A DNA stretch of 64,000 bases from Paraglaciecola arctica (GCF_018861065.1 NZ_JAHKQO010000002.1:62001-126000), one strand, 5' to 3'. Shown: positions 37,301-46,057, numbered from the stretch's first letter. A program made the numbers and translations. Notes: a model not told the origin generated them from the letters alone.

Positions 37301-38500
37301 CCATCACCATTAAATAGAGTGATTGCGCCATTGTGGTCAGAGTATGATCTACTTGACTCGTCTGACAGTGACGACACGGGAGGCGGTTACCTTCGTACTG
37401 CCATCCATGAAAATGCGGGACGTACCTTTTTAATTGTAGAGTGGGACAGAGTAGCAATATACTCAAACGAGTTCGATGAACCTAACTTAGAAGAAAGTGT
37501 TGGCCCATTTACTTTTCAACTAATTATCGAAGAAAACACCGATAACATTTGGTTCAATTACGTAGAGGTTGAGGCGCTGCCTAACTATGCGTCAATCGGC
37601 GCCGAAAACAAAGATGGCAGCATAGGTAAAAGCTTATATTTTGACGGCGTCCACGACACCTTTCTTACTGAAGACAACCTAAGCGGACTAACGCTGCAGT
37701 TGCTGACCCAAGAAGAAGGCGTCGCACAAATTAGCTACTCAGTAAGTCTTGCTGACCAGCAAGGATTTGCGAAAACTGACGACTTTGAGATGCAAGAAGA
37801 TAACCAGCAACTCTTTGATGTTATCTACAACGATGTGACAAACACCTATGTTACTGCGTTTTCGACCCTACAAGTCAACGCTTTGCAACATCAAGCCATT
37901 CGAAGTGTAAAAGTAGAAGCCAGCGGTGCACTCGATCCTGATAGTTTAGAAATAGTGCAAGCCCCAAACAATGGCACCGCAACAATTGAAAATGGTCAGA
38001 TAAAATACCAAGCAAATAATCACTTTAATGGTTTAGATACCTTAAGCTATCGAGTCGCCGACGCCGCTGGTAAATATTCCAAAGCCACCTCAATAAACGT
38101 AACTGTCATTGCGGTAAATGACCCGCCTAACATACAGGCTGATGCCAATACTGCAGTTGAAGAAGGTCAGAGCGTGACCCTAAGTGTAACGGCGACCGAT
38201 GTAGATAACGACGCGCTAACCTATACATGGTCACAAACTGCAGGAGAAGTCGTTTCGTTTACCCAACAAGACAACAGCATCACTTTCACCGCTCCAGAGG
38301 TAACAAAAGATAAAGTATTTAGCTTTGCGGTAATAGTAAGTGACGGCCAGACGATTAGTGAGCCAGTTAACAGCGAAGTGACTATTACTAATAAGAGTAA
38401 AAGTGGAGGCACATTGCCAAGCTCGGTAATAATGATACTGGCGCTTATTGCTCTGGGCCGAAACCGCCTTTGTTACAAGAGTTTGTATAAAAATGACTGA
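34316..38500 (+). CDS. secreted S8 (subtilisin-like) protease with C-terminal sorting tail
   Basis: The 1394-residue protein has a signal peptide (LLLCLLCFASFIHHVPNALA), an inhibitor-I9-like propeptide (about 85-200; RYIVKLRSAPL) and an S8 catalytic domain with Asp in IAIVDTGI (about 232), His in DGHGSHVAGIAGG (about 310) and Ser in GTSMASPHVAGAAALL (about 664). A PA insert lies between His and Ser (about 480-570). Beta-rich domains follow, including cadherin-like modules (VIAVNDPPNIQADANTAVEEGQSV). The last 35 residues are SGG, a hydrophobic helix and a basic end, resembling the GlyGly-CTERM anchor processed by rhombosortase. It probably releases peptides at the cell surface. The gap upstream is 230 bp. 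Confidence 0.92.
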   Translation: MKQSHNALPNLLLCLLCFASFIHHVPNALAKNAPDHTNDHQSDLRQATISEISQSKQTTFSNAAYKNTQIKNQLAHYKNSASKAVLTNLENRYIVKLRSAPLSKQINNLYTLGSTKQKISKTSSLTSRLNSSAAKAYQSKLLNDQKQFMVKLSSQFATVKTLRRFDTLLNGMEISASAEQITHIKAMPEVAQVYPVKMRYLNLDASHNTIQLQAAWEAVGGQSEAGKGIKIAIVDTGIRNGNPMFNDSGIEAPDLSDNSYLTDHPDYCRDSQGDASFCNNKLIIARWMDPTNYDFNIYQNEYLSPLDFDGHGSHVAGIAGGTQVNINYADSDVTIGGVAPASYLMVYKALFVGADGQVQGPDTMLLDALEHAVKDGADVINNSWGAGNGADPNDSIYKEVFENAEAAGVVIVSASGNDLHAGRGQTISCPSCIESGISVANTTTGRYFGNKIEIAGQSYFAYQGDNRQFEHATTYPLRALNGFNPIDDDGCQPLNDTFGNFAGSMVLIDYRHTCTHQEIAQNMQQGGAAAVLLYSSGAFGLATIEPLIPYQGDFAIPVIGISRDTGLAIFEQAYSSNYSVTISPEIVPAIEPQYVDMMHPFSSTGPNGDPHILKPDMAAPGTDILSAYSPDVFESSPFPIGFSGTGNAAKTSVNTATFAKLTGTSMASPHVAGAAALLRQTHPDWSAKQIKSALVSSSNSNVLLGLDPARPFDMGAGRLDAKKALETTIITDKVSYADPACIGQCSFDNIITNLGEQPTQVSFSVSFDDGITHGEVGISGQTLAAKGADGASLPFTLTVDIAQATPGQWIYGDLYIHHNNSTQQLPIALYANETSDAGVLTVGTTTTNTDTTQPITFTTTVRNKNLGETFTLDLPVPENAEFITDSETTVVSNGETTLLEFDATDNTVLWQGNLQLGNMTFERNDIPFNRSLAEAEITPIACSDGCINFSAVVDFNFQFNGEDYDNLTVSDNGFVIAGATEIDSFSALFNQELPNPSPLNRVIAPLWSEYDLLDSSDSDDTGGGYLRTAIHENAGRTFLIVEWDRVAIYSNEFDEPNLEESVGPFTFQLIIEENTDNIWFNYVEVEALPNYASIGAENKDGSIGKSLYFDGVHDTFLTEDNLSGLTLQLLTQEEGVAQISYSVSLADQQGFAKTDDFEMQEDNQQLFDVIYNDVTNTYVTAFSTLQVNALQHQAIRSVKVEASGALDPDSLEIVQAPNNGTATIENGQIKYQANNHFNGLDTLSYRVADAAGKYSKATSINVTVIAVNDPPNIQADANTAVEEGQSVTLSVTATDVDNDALTYTWSQTAGEVVSFTQQDNSITFTAPEVTKDKVFSFAVIVSDGQTISEPVNSEVTITNKSKSGGTLPSSVIMILALIALGRNRLCYKSLYKND

Positions 38501-38532
38501 AACATTGTGAAGTTTAATAACTGCTAAATAAA

Positions 38533-38554
38533 AGCCTTGGTAGTTACCAAGGCT
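38533..38554. terminator. hairpin between convergent S8 protease and GH11-like genes
   Basis: AGCCTTGGTA and TACCAAGGCT form a perfect 10-bp stem. On the minus strand it is followed by TTTTATTT, so it best serves the GH11-like gene. Confidence 0.75.
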
Positions 38555-38590
38555 AACTCACCCTAAAATGCGTTTTCTCATCACCGCCTT

Positions 38591-39445
38591 TTAGTGGGCG
38601 GCGGCATCCCATACTCGACCAGATGCAGTACCGTCTTTGGGCGGATTAAAGACTTCAACCGCCATCACCTGATAGGTAGGATCATCACTTGCGTCAAAAT
38701 TATTCATATTAGGGATCACCCAACCACTGTCAGCCCATGCCTTAACATGATCTGCAAAGATAATTTTACCGTCTTGGCCTAAGGGTTGTGGTTCGCTAGG
38801 TTTACTCCAGTATTGGTAAAAAGTGGAGGTATGATTGATTGAAGGCTTTTGTTCACGAATCGAACGATAAGTAGAATACTCAATGCCGTTACTTACGAAT
38901 GTTTTACCGAACACACCATCTTTACTAGGATCATAAGTCCACCTTTGTAAGATGTAATACTCTACTAAATGCGCCGGATTTGAGTGATCCATGGTTTTAT
39001 CGTATCCCCAACCGTACAAGGTAACAAAATTAGCGCCGCTATCTTCGTCAAAACGATAACCTATGACCCGATCATTATCGCCGTAATGCCACCCCGGACC
39101 GCCAACATAATTGTAGCCACCACCCTGCCATTGCACGCTAAAGGCACCTTCTGTGTCCATAGTTAAAGACGCCGCGCCGCCATCTTTCCAGTGCGTAAAG
39201 AAAAAATCTCCTACATGGCCTGTGGCATGGCTTTGGGTAATTTTAGTATCTTCTGTAAATTGCTGGGTATAGGCTTTAAATTTGCTTATGCCAGCAACTC
39301 TTTGATCACCTTTGCCAGGGTTTTGTACTGTCTGTTTTACAGTCTCTTGCGCTGCGACTTGCTCTGACTTTTGTGTTTCAGAACAACCCAAAACAAAACA
39401 CATAACCAGCAAAATACTTGATGCCTGTTGCATTGTAATTTTCAA
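38591..39445 (-). CDS. divergent GH11 (endo-xylanase-type) lipoprotein
   Basis: The protein has 284 residues from a TTG at 39445, with AAGGAG six bases upstream; an ATG four codons later is too far from that box. The lipobox is FVLGC (Cys21). The body follows the GH11 jelly-roll: GDFFFTHWKDGG, FSVQWQGGGYNYVGGPGW, LYGWGYDKT, LVEYYIL with the presumed nucleophile Glu162, TFYQYWSKP, and a second Glu264 in MAVEVFNPPKDGTASG at the acid/base position. The usual short thumb and EGYxSSGSA ending are altered, and there is an extra stretch at about 215-260. Both catalytic Glu are kept, so activity on a xylan-like beta-glycan is plausible; xylan itself is not proved. The lone gene has its own terminator. 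Confidence 0.8.
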   Translation of the reverse strand: MKITMQQASSILLVMCFVLGCSETQKSEQVAAQETVKQTVQNPGKGDQRVAGISKFKAYTQQFTEDTKITQSHATGHVGDFFFTHWKDGGAASLTMDTEGAFSVQWQGGGYNYVGGPGWHYGDNDRVIGYRFDEDSGANFVTLYGWGYDKTMDHSNPAHLVEYYILQRWTYDPSKDGVFGKTFVSNGIEYSTYRSIREQKPSINHTSTFYQYWSKPSEPQPLGQDGKIIFADHVKAWADSGWVIPNMNNFDASDDPTYQVMAVEVFNPPKDGTASGRVWDAAAH

Positions 39446-39678
39446 AATCTACTCCTTAAATTCAATGGCTTAATCTACAACCAAAGGCCTTAACTCAAAT
39501 CAAACAACCACAAAAGGATTGTGATGAATTAACCTTGCGATACGTTAAAATAGAAGCTGATATTCTCAAAGAGGTGCAATCCCTGTCTATTACGTTTTTG
39601 ATTTACCATTTTGATTTATTTCAGAGCTAAAACTTCACACAGTAAATTTATCATTCGTTAGGTAATAGATTCGGATAT

Positions 39679-41394
39679 TTATGAGGAACAGCTATAGTGC
39701 GACACGCCGCCCGCTGCGAAAAACGCTTGGGGTTTTAAGCGGTTATATTTACTGTCAACTTCACTCGACTGATCATTGAATGGCTGAGTTAATACCTGTT
39801 GCAACTCACGAACCAGTGCGAAATCACCCGCGCCCGCCTGCTGGTAAGCTGGCACCACTAGCCATTCTCGCCAAGTGTATTTCGGATTAACTTGTTGCAT
39901 TATTTGTGAAGCTTTATGAAGGTCTTGTTTGCCACTTTCGTCAACTACGATCAAGCCTTGCCATTTTTGCAACCACAGCCTCCACTGCTCAGCCAAATCA
40001 GCGGTTTCAGGACCGTAAAAACTTTTACTTATGCCAGAAATATCCTTAGGAAGTTTTATAAGTTCACGAAAGAAAATCGTGTAATCCACATAGGACTTCT
40101 CCATCATCTCAATCAATTCACTAAAAAGCTCAGCGTTAAAAGTTGCTAGGCCAAGCTTAGCTGCCCACATGTTTTCTAATTTGTCTTGCATCATGCCAGC
40201 AAACCCAAGGTTTATCTGATTTAACTGTTCGAGTGCTGCTGGCGCTAAGGCAAGTAATGGCTGTAATGATCGACAGAACATGTTGAAATTAGTTTGCGCA
40301 GCCGCGGCTTGGTTAAAAAATGAAAAGTGTTGCCCGCCTCCAGTCCAAGGTTGAAAATTGGGCTCGAAACACTCCATAAAGCCAAATGGACCATAGTCAA
40401 GTGTATAACCACCACAGGCACAGTTATCACTGTTAAAATTGCCTTGGCAATAACCAACACGCATCCAGTGACTAATTAATGTGGTTAATCGCTCACGAAA
40501 CGCCCTAGCGAGTTGCACAATTTGCTCTTCAAAAGTTAACTCGAGATCCACGTCATGTGCATATTCACGCTCAATCAAATGCAAAACAATCAGCTCTAGC
40601 TCCTTTAATGCTCCAGGGTGAGCCTTATAGCGAGCGCGACGAGCAAAGAGTTCAAGTTGACCGACACGTAAAAAAGAAGGTGCAACACGAGTTGAAATCG
40701 CAACTGGGTTAGATACGTTTAAATCTGGGTTGGTGGCATAGGACCCTTCAGAATACCAAGGGCGTTTAACTTGCTCTGATTGAGAGACAAACATACATAA
40801 AGAACGCGAAGTGGGCACACCTAACGCTTGCATGTGCTCTTGAGCTAAAAACTCCCTAATACTTGAACGTAACACAGCTCTGCCATCTCCACCTCGACAA
40901 TAGGGCGTAGGCCCAGCCCCTTTTAACTGCATTTCCCAACGTTTGCCATTAATGACCGCTTCTACTACAGAAATCGCTCGGCCGTCACCGTAACCATTAC
41001 CTGTTTGAAAAGGACATTGCTGAATGTACTCGGTACCGTATATAGACAGCGCATAACCTGTAGCCCACCCCACCGTTCGCATAGGCATGGGCACGTCAGA
41101 GATATCGCCTGAAAATAGCTTAATAAAACCTTCACTATGAACGAGGCTGTCATCAAACCCTAATTCCGCAAAGAATGTTTCACTGTGGGCCACATATTTA
41201 GGCTCAGCAATAGGCGTAGGTTTAACAGGTACATAATGCCCGGAAAATACCTGCCTAGGATTATAATCATCACCGGTTTCGGTAGCGTCCGGATCGCAGT
41301 TCAGGTCATCGACTAAAGAGTAGTCAGTTAACTTAGCTAAATCATCAAGGGTGTAAACACTGGTAGGAACATTAGTTTTTGGTTGGTTAGCCAT
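39679..41394 (-). CDS. selO: SelO/YdiU protein adenylyltransferase (AMPylase)
   Basis: The 571-residue pseudokinase-fold enzyme transfers AMP from ATP to Ser/Thr/Tyr of redox proteins. Family motifs are complete: [78 protein letters not shown] and the tail ending SCSS, where eukaryotic members carry selenocysteine. It is somewhat longer than the E. coli protein and has an N-terminal extension with many acidic residues. It stands alone, next to the remnant ccdAB module. Confidence 0.92.
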   Translation of the reverse strand: MANQPKTNVPTSVYTLDDLAKLTDYSLVDDLNCDPDATETGDDYNPRQVFSGHYVPVKPTPIAEPKYVAHSETFFAELGFDDSLVHSEGFIKLFSGDISDVPMPMRTVGWATGYALSIYGTEYIQQCPFQTGNGYGDGRAISVVEAVINGKRWEMQLKGAGPTPYCRGGDGRAVLRSSIREFLAQEHMQALGVPTSRSLCMFVSQSEQVKRPWYSEGSYATNPDLNVSNPVAISTRVAPSFLRVGQLELFARRARYKAHPGALKELELIVLHLIEREYAHDVDLELTFEEQIVQLARAFRERLTTLISHWMRVGYCQGNFNSDNCACGGYTLDYGPFGFMECFEPNFQPWTGGGQHFSFFNQAAAAQTNFNMFCRSLQPLLALAPAALEQLNQINLGFAGMMQDKLENMWAAKLGLATFNAELFSELIEMMEKSYVDYTIFFRELIKLPKDISGISKSFYGPETADLAEQWRLWLQKWQGLIVVDESGKQDLHKASQIMQQVNPKYTWREWLVVPAYQQAGAGDFALVRELQQVLTQPFNDQSSEVDSKYNRLKPQAFFAAGGVSHYSCSS

Positions 41395-41541
41395 GTAATT
41401 AAATAACCCATTTTTGGTATCAATCTAAGAATATTATATTTCATTTAGATACATTGTTCTGACACAATTGTTTTATGCGTTGCTGACGATAAGTTTTAAT
41501 GCCTTTGTCTAGGATAAACAATCGGCATCTTGCGAATTCGT

Positions 41542-41714
41542 TCAAATCCCCAATGAGAATGCATCATAAGCGTTAACAATACTATTTCTTACCTCAGATA
41601 AATTGCAAACATAATGATTAAGGCGATTTCCTTTAATTGTCGCAACAACATTCATAAGGATATAACCCAAGGTCTTTGGCAGTAGGATTTTACAAATACA
41701 TCGAATTAATTCAT
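41542..41714 (-). pseudogene. ccdB-like toxin remnant
   Basis: Reverse-strand reading from the ATG at 41714 gives M-N-stop-FDVFV. A one-base shift then continues NPTAKDLGLYPYE, matching the CcdB N-terminus (FDVYxNP...YPY). A later stretch in another frame reads CNLSEVRNSIVNAYDAFSLGI and ends at a TGA at 41542, matching the CcdB C-terminus. The middle of the toxin, some 50 residues, is missing. A nonsense codon, a frameshift and a deletion make it inactive. It lies six bases after the ccdA remnant, the normal order. Confidence 0.75.
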
Positions 41715-41720
41715 AACAAA

Positions 41721-41949
41721 CTAAACGGCGAAATCGTCGTCAAAAGGCAAACCACTAAAGGCTATATGGATCGTGGTATCATTCAATTTTAGTTTTGTTG
41801 GCCTCTTCCCATTTTTGAGATATTTCAGCCCGCAATGTTCTTTCAAGCGTTGGACTCTTGTTAACACCCAATCTATTGGCACCATCGGACAAAGACCTAG
41901 AAATAGATAAATTTACTCTAGATTTATCTTGGACCGTTTGTATAAACAC
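41721..41949 (-). pseudogene. ccdA-like antitoxin remnant
   Basis: The reverse-strand frame from about 41949 encodes RVNLSISRSLSDGANRLGVN then KSPTLERTLRAEISQKWEEANK. This is the ribbon-helix-helix of CcdA-type antitoxins with its toxin-binding helix. It stops at a TGA at 41779-41781. The usual antitoxin end is seen one frame over (SGLPFDDDFAV, stop at 41721-41723), so a small frameshift broke the gene. No good start codon is left (a GTG at 41949, or an ATA in the right place after AGAGG). Confidence 0.75.
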
Positions 41950-42209
41950 CTCTGTGTACGCGTTTTTTATGCGTACATAATAATATAAACAAATAGGGAA
42001 TTAGACCGTTCGCAGTGGTTTTTCCATAATTTAACGAGTGTGTCCTTATAATTATCGATCAGGTCCCTCTTCAATCCTCAAGAAACTTTGCCCTTTGGTT
42101 CACTTCGTGGCTTATGTCAGTAAAATGTGAGGTTTTTGTCAGAGTTTTAACAAGTGTTGTTATCTTTTATTAGGGAGACTAAAGCAAAACTCATTTATGG
42201 AAAGTAATA

Positions 42210-43322
42210 ATGAAACGACGCAATTTTATAAAAACGGTAGGAGCAATTTCAGCATTAAGTTTATCGCCTTTACTTGCAGCAAAAATACCTAAACTGAAAA
42301 AGAGTAGTAAAGTACTTATTCTTGGTGGGACTAAATTTATTGGTCCAATAATAGTTGAGCGTCTGATAGCCGAAGGATATGAAGTAACCTTATTCAACCG
42401 TGGCATTACTAATCCTCATCTTTTCCCTCAGCTAGAAAAACTACAAGGTGATCGATATCCAGCAAAAGGAAAAGGCCTTACGTCTCTCATTTCATCTCGA
42501 GTATGGGATGTGATTATAGATACTTGGGCAGAGAACCCTTTGTGCGTTCAAGACACTTTACTGTTACTAAAAAACAGATGTAAACAATATATTTACACAT
42601 CGAGTATGGCTGTATATCCAGATGATTTATTGTCTACTAGAACCGGTATAACAGAGTTAGAGTCACTCCCCAAAGATCCACTACCACAAAGTCACAATGT
42701 TGATTTAAATTATAGCGTTAGTAAGCGTATTGCCGATACTTTAGTTAGTGCGATTTCAAATGGATGTGTACTAAGACCGCATTCAATTTGTGGTGTTAAT
42801 ATGGATCATATTTCAGATAACCAAAGGTATTGGCCAGTTCGTATACAAAGAGGTGGTGTGATTGCGGCACCAGGTGACGGTGCAGATACCACACAGTATA
42901 TTGACGTAATAGACCTAGCTTCTTTTATTCTAAAATGTATAGAAAAAAATCTAACGGGTGTTTATAACACCTTTACTACTGAAAGATTTGATGCGTATTT
43001 GTATGGTTTAAAAGCACTAAGTCGAACGCGAAGTGAATTCATATGGTTGCCACAAGAATATATTTATAAAAACAATATCCGCCACTATACTGATATGCCA
43101 ATGTGGGCCGCTCGGCAAGTAGTGAAAGGTACGTTCACTATATCGAGTGAAAAAGCAATACAAGCTGGATTATCTTTCAGGCCATTATCTGAAACCTTTA
43201 GTGATGTACTGGCTGGTTTTTATCGAAATGAAACCAATGAATATGAATTTGGGGTCGGTAATTCGAAGGCGGGCTTGAGTAGAGCAAGAGAAGAATTTTT
43301 ATTAAAAGGGTATAAAACTTAA
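42210..43322 (+). CDS. Tat-exported NAD-dependent epimerase/dehydratase-like protein
   Basis: The 370-residue protein opens with a twin-arginine-type signal (KRRNFIKTVGAISALSLSPLLAA). It then has an NAD-binding Rossmann start (VLILGGTKFIGPIIVERLIAEGYEVTLFNRG) and an extended-SDR body with YTSSMAVYPDD and a Tyr/Lys pair in NYSVSKRIAD. Proteins of this GGTKFIG group are mostly annotated as epimerases without known substrate. Export of a cofactor-binding protein explains the Tat signal. It is 80 bp ahead of a CadC-type regulator in the same direction. Confidence 0.82.
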   Translation: MKRRNFIKTVGAISALSLSPLLAAKIPKLKKSSKVLILGGTKFIGPIIVERLIAEGYEVTLFNRGITNPHLFPQLEKLQGDRYPAKGKGLTSLISSRVWDVIIDTWAENPLCVQDTLLLLKNRCKQYIYTSSMAVYPDDLLSTRTGITELESLPKDPLPQSHNVDLNYSVSKRIADTLVSAISNGCVLRPHSICGVNMDHISDNQRYWPVRIQRGGVIAAPGDGADTTQYIDVIDLASFILKCIEKNLTGVYNTFTTERFDAYLYGLKALSRTRSEFIWLPQEYIYKNNIRHYTDMPMWAARQVVKGTFTISSEKAIQAGLSFRPLSETFSDVLAGFYRNETNEYEFGVGNSKAGLSRAREEFLLKGYKT

Positions 43323-43402
43323 GTGAGGGTGAGTTTCTTTTCATGGTACGTAGAGATATGATAAATCATCATTTGCTAGCACATGAAGTTACAATAATAT
43401 AA

Positions 43403-44758
43403 ATGTATCTTATTGATAAAATAACTTTTAATACAAATGAAAAATATTTAGAGCTTGCTGACAATAGAGTATCACTTGATAAACAATCAAGTGATATATT
43501 GCAGCTACTCATTGAAACTAAAAGTCCTGTAAGTAAAGAGACATTACTTATTCATATTTGGCAGAATAGATTTGTTTCTGATGCGGCTGTTACGAGTGCT
43601 ATACGTCGAGTAAGAAAGGCACTCGCAGTGTTTGATGGCGAAAAAGAATATATCAAAACATTGTCGAAAGTTGGCTACCAAATCAATGTTGTCGTTAAAC
43701 CAAAAAATTCGCCAGATAAGACAAAGAAGGTTTTACTCACTTCTCACTTAAATTTAAAAATATTGGTTCTTATATCCATTTTATTGTTAAGTGTTGCTTA
43801 TTGGCAATACAATTTAAAAACCACTCTTGAATTACCAGCAAGTTATCGACAAGCATTGCACTTACTAGCTCAGAAAAATCAAGAATCTCTACCTCAAGCA
43901 ATTACCCTCTTAGAAAAATCTATTGAAGAACAGCCAGAGTTAGTCGTCGCTTATCACGCTTTATCCCAACTATACGCATATAAAATGAGTCGACATTTGC
44001 AGCTCACTGATAAACAAATCATCACTAATGCTAAGTACTATATTGAAAAAGCAAAATTACTCGCTCCCTCTCACCCAGACACATTTCTATCTCAAGCAAT
44101 GCTAGACTATTTTTATTTAAAAAATAAACGCGGTGTTGAACAGTATCATCAACGTGTAAAGCAAGGGCTTGAATGTGATCATAAATGCAATTTTTTTCTC
44201 GCCTATACCGCTCCAATATTTATGCAAGCAGACCAAGGCGTGATATATGCTGAACGGGCATATAAAGCTCAACCTGATCATACAACCTATGTATGGGAAA
44301 GAGCCTGGAGTCTATTCATGAAAGGAGAGTTTAACTCTACAATCAAGCGGATTGAAGAAGCTGAAAAATTTGTGGGCAGAACAAGCTACTTGTTTCGTGC
44401 AATGCTTGCTCAAGCTAAAAACCAACCTGAAAAAGCAATTAATCATTGGATAGAATATTTTCATTCTATTAAAAAAATATCAAGTAATGACATAGGTAAA
44501 TACAATGACCTACTGCTTAAGACACGACATCAGGTAATTGCAGGGCTTTTACTTAAACAACTTAATGATATACCTATAGATCAAGAAGTTGAGCTTTTAC
44601 TGCTGGCGGGAGAGAAAGAGGAGGCGATAAATCGTATTTTAGAAACTCACGGCCTTCAAGAGCAAACATACCTTATTGCTATGCATGTAAGTCCGGTTTT
44701 TACTGCATATTTCACTTCGGAAGAATTAGAATTACTTAGCCGTCATATCTGGCCATAA
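43403..44758 (+). CDS. ToxR/CadC-type membrane-bound transcriptional regulator with TPR-like domain
   Basis: In this 451-residue protein, residues 1-100 form an OmpR-type winged helix (VSKETLLIHIWQNRFVSDAAVTSAIRRVRKAL, then IKTLSKVGYQI). A single membrane helix (about 112-132; LNLKILVLISILLLSVAYW) leads to an external domain of about 310 residues with helical TPR-like repeats (LPQAITLLEKSIEEQPELVVAYHAL). This is the layout of CadC/ToxR one-component regulators that sense envelope signals. It probably controls the epimerase-like gene just upstream. No Shine-Dalgarno is obvious before the ATG. Confidence 0.85.
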   Translation: MYLIDKITFNTNEKYLELADNRVSLDKQSSDILQLLIETKSPVSKETLLIHIWQNRFVSDAAVTSAIRRVRKALAVFDGEKEYIKTLSKVGYQINVVVKPKNSPDKTKKVLLTSHLNLKILVLISILLLSVAYWQYNLKTTLELPASYRQALHLLAQKNQESLPQAITLLEKSIEEQPELVVAYHALSQLYAYKMSRHLQLTDKQIITNAKYYIEKAKLLAPSHPDTFLSQAMLDYFYLKNKRGVEQYHQRVKQGLECDHKCNFFLAYTAPIFMQADQGVIYAERAYKAQPDHTTYVWERAWSLFMKGEFNSTIKRIEEAEKFVGRTSYLFRAMLAQAKNQPEKAINHWIEYFHSIKKISSNDIGKYNDLLLKTRHQVIAGLLLKQLNDIPIDQEVELLLLAGEKEEAINRILETHGLQEQTYLIAMHVSPVFTAYFTSEELELLSRHIWP

Positions 44759-44998
44759 GATAGACCACTAACAGGACAGTCATGATAATTATTTATAACC
44801 AAATTATCGAATTATCTGGACATCCATGTTAATTGTACATTACGCAACGTTTAAATCTCTATCAACAGCATTTATTAAATGGCGCAGCCATGCTTTATGA
44901 ACTCAATGAACTCTTTGTGTGCGAAAGCACATAGATAAACCAAGTGAATGCCTCGTATGTGCAGCAACTAAAAAAGCGAAGCCTATACCTCGCTCCAA

Positions 44999-45259
44999 TT
45001 ATGCAGCATTTTCACTTTCAACATCCCAACCTGGAAATACAAGTACAGCTGGATGGCACTTTAATGCTCTGGCTAGTGATTTTGCTCTTTCAATACCCAA
45101 ATTAATTCGTTCATTTTCAATGGCTGAAATGGTTGATTGGGGAATATTAGTTAACTTGGCTAACTCATTTTGACTGAGCTCTTGCAACTCACGCATGATC
45201 TTGACAGATTCACCGCTTGATATTTCTAACCGTTTTATTGCCGCTTTAAAATCACTCAT
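44999..45259 (-). CDS. XRE-type antitoxin (HigA-like)
   Basis: The 86-residue protein is nearly all an XRE helix-turn-helix (LQELSQNELAKLTNIPQSTISAIENERINLGIERAKSLARAL). It begins at an ATG at 45259 that overlaps the TAA of the toxin gene (TAATG), with AGGAGG just inside the toxin end. Toxin-first order and coupling are as in HigBA modules. It should neutralise the toxin and repress the operon through the palindrome in the promoter. It ends about 240 bp before the CadC-type gene end. Confidence 0.88.
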   Translation of the reverse strand: MSDFKAAIKRLEISSGESVKIMRELQELSQNELAKLTNIPQSTISAIENERINLGIERAKSLARALKCHPAVLVFPGWDVESENAA

Positions 45260-45543
45260 TATGACCTCCTTCGATAGTCATGAGGCGTTACCTCAACAAC
45301 ACTGACAAACAATTCATTATTGTTGATGGAATAAATTACTCGATATTGTTGATTTAAACACGACGACCTATACCCTTGCCAAGTACCCGATAGTTTTTCG
45401 TCTTTAAAACCTTTGATCATCATCAAACCCGCAGGCCCTGATATCTCAACCACATCCTTCCATTTTTCATAACGTTTTTGAATTTCTATCGGCACCTTAG
45501 AAAGTTGCTTGTCTAAACGTTTATGTTCAAATATTTTCCACAT
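45259..45543 (-). CDS. RelE/ParE-fold toxin (HigB-like)
   Basis: The protein has 94 residues from the ATG at 45543. A longer frame from 45564 would start inside the operator and is unlikely. The chain has the small RelE/HigB-type pattern: N-terminal helices (KRLDKQLSKVPIEIQKRYEKW), then GLMMIKGFKDEKLSGTWQGYRSSCLNQQYRVIYSI with the basic residues typical of ribosome-dependent mRNA nucleases, and a C-terminal strand FVSVVEVTPHDYR. Activity on mRNA is inferred from the family. It is the first gene of a two-gene operon. Confidence 0.87.
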   Translation of the reverse strand: MWKIFEHKRLDKQLSKVPIEIQKRYEKWKDVVEISGPAGLMMIKGFKDEKLSGTWQGYRSSCLNQQYRVIYSINNNELFVSVVEVTPHDYRRRS

Positions 45544-45550
45544 ACTATAA

Positions 45551-45578
45551 AGTATATATACCATATATGGTATGTCAA
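45551..45578 (-). promoter_or_regulatory. toxin-antitoxin promoter with embedded operator
   Basis: On the minus strand TTGACA (45578-45573) and TATACT (45556-45551) are near-consensus -35 and -10 boxes with a 16-bp spacer. The perfect palindrome ATACCATATATGGTAT (45558-45573) fills the spacer. The toxin ATG starts only seven bases after the -10 box, so the mRNA is probably leaderless or nearly so. Confidence 0.75.
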
Positions 45579-45589
45579 AAATAAAACAA

Positions 45590-46020
45590 AAATAACAGTA
45601 AACTTAGCTTTATGAGCGCAGTGAAAGCTTGGTGTTCGAAGCACATGATTTTGATTTTATCGCGTCTGAAAACTCGCCGATTTTATTGTAAATTTTGTAG
45701 GTCAATTGACAGGACGTCAATTGAGTTTTTGTGTGTCGGGAACACATGAAAAACGACCTACTAAATTTCAATTAAAATAGGATGAAGAGTTTTGTAGAGC
45801 GCGGCCTCTTTCTGGTTACGCTTTCTTGGCTGTTGAAGAAAGAGTCACTAGCTCGAAGGGATTCGAGTTAAAAACTGCATGGATGTAGGTGAGCTTTGCG
45901 AATAAGTGACGAAGTCATGCACCGTGTGCGCAGCACATAAACAACAATCCGATTCCGGCTCAAAAGCATACCGGAATGACGAAGTCTAGAAAGGCCACCG
46001 GAATGACGGCCTCATCACTT
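45590..46020. repeat. intergenic patch of short stem-loop and direct repeats
   Basis: There is no convincing gene. Three elements of the form GTGT(n)CG(n)AGCACAT(A/G)A occur near 45632, 45735 and 45923, and a fourth lies near 44918 across the toxin-antitoxin pair. CCGGAATGACG occurs twice near 45975-46005. TAGGTC near 45690 is inverted as GACCTA near 45758. This resembles a degenerate mobile or REP-like repeat cluster. Confidence 0.5.
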
Positions 46021-46036
46021 TCTGCGAAGCATAAAA

Positions 46037-46057
46037 AAACCCGCTAACAGCGGGTTT
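46037..46057 (-). terminator. terminator of the sdh-suc cluster
   Basis: AAACCCGC and GCGGGTTT form an 8-bp stem, followed on the minus strand by a T run. It lies 35 bp after the sucD stop. Confidence 0.88.

Noticed and set aside
41751-41764. Shared ACCACTAAAGGCT string between the ccdA remnant and 57811-57823
   Set aside because: Only 13-14 bases, and it encodes part of the CcdA tail, so a common repeat is not needed to explain it.
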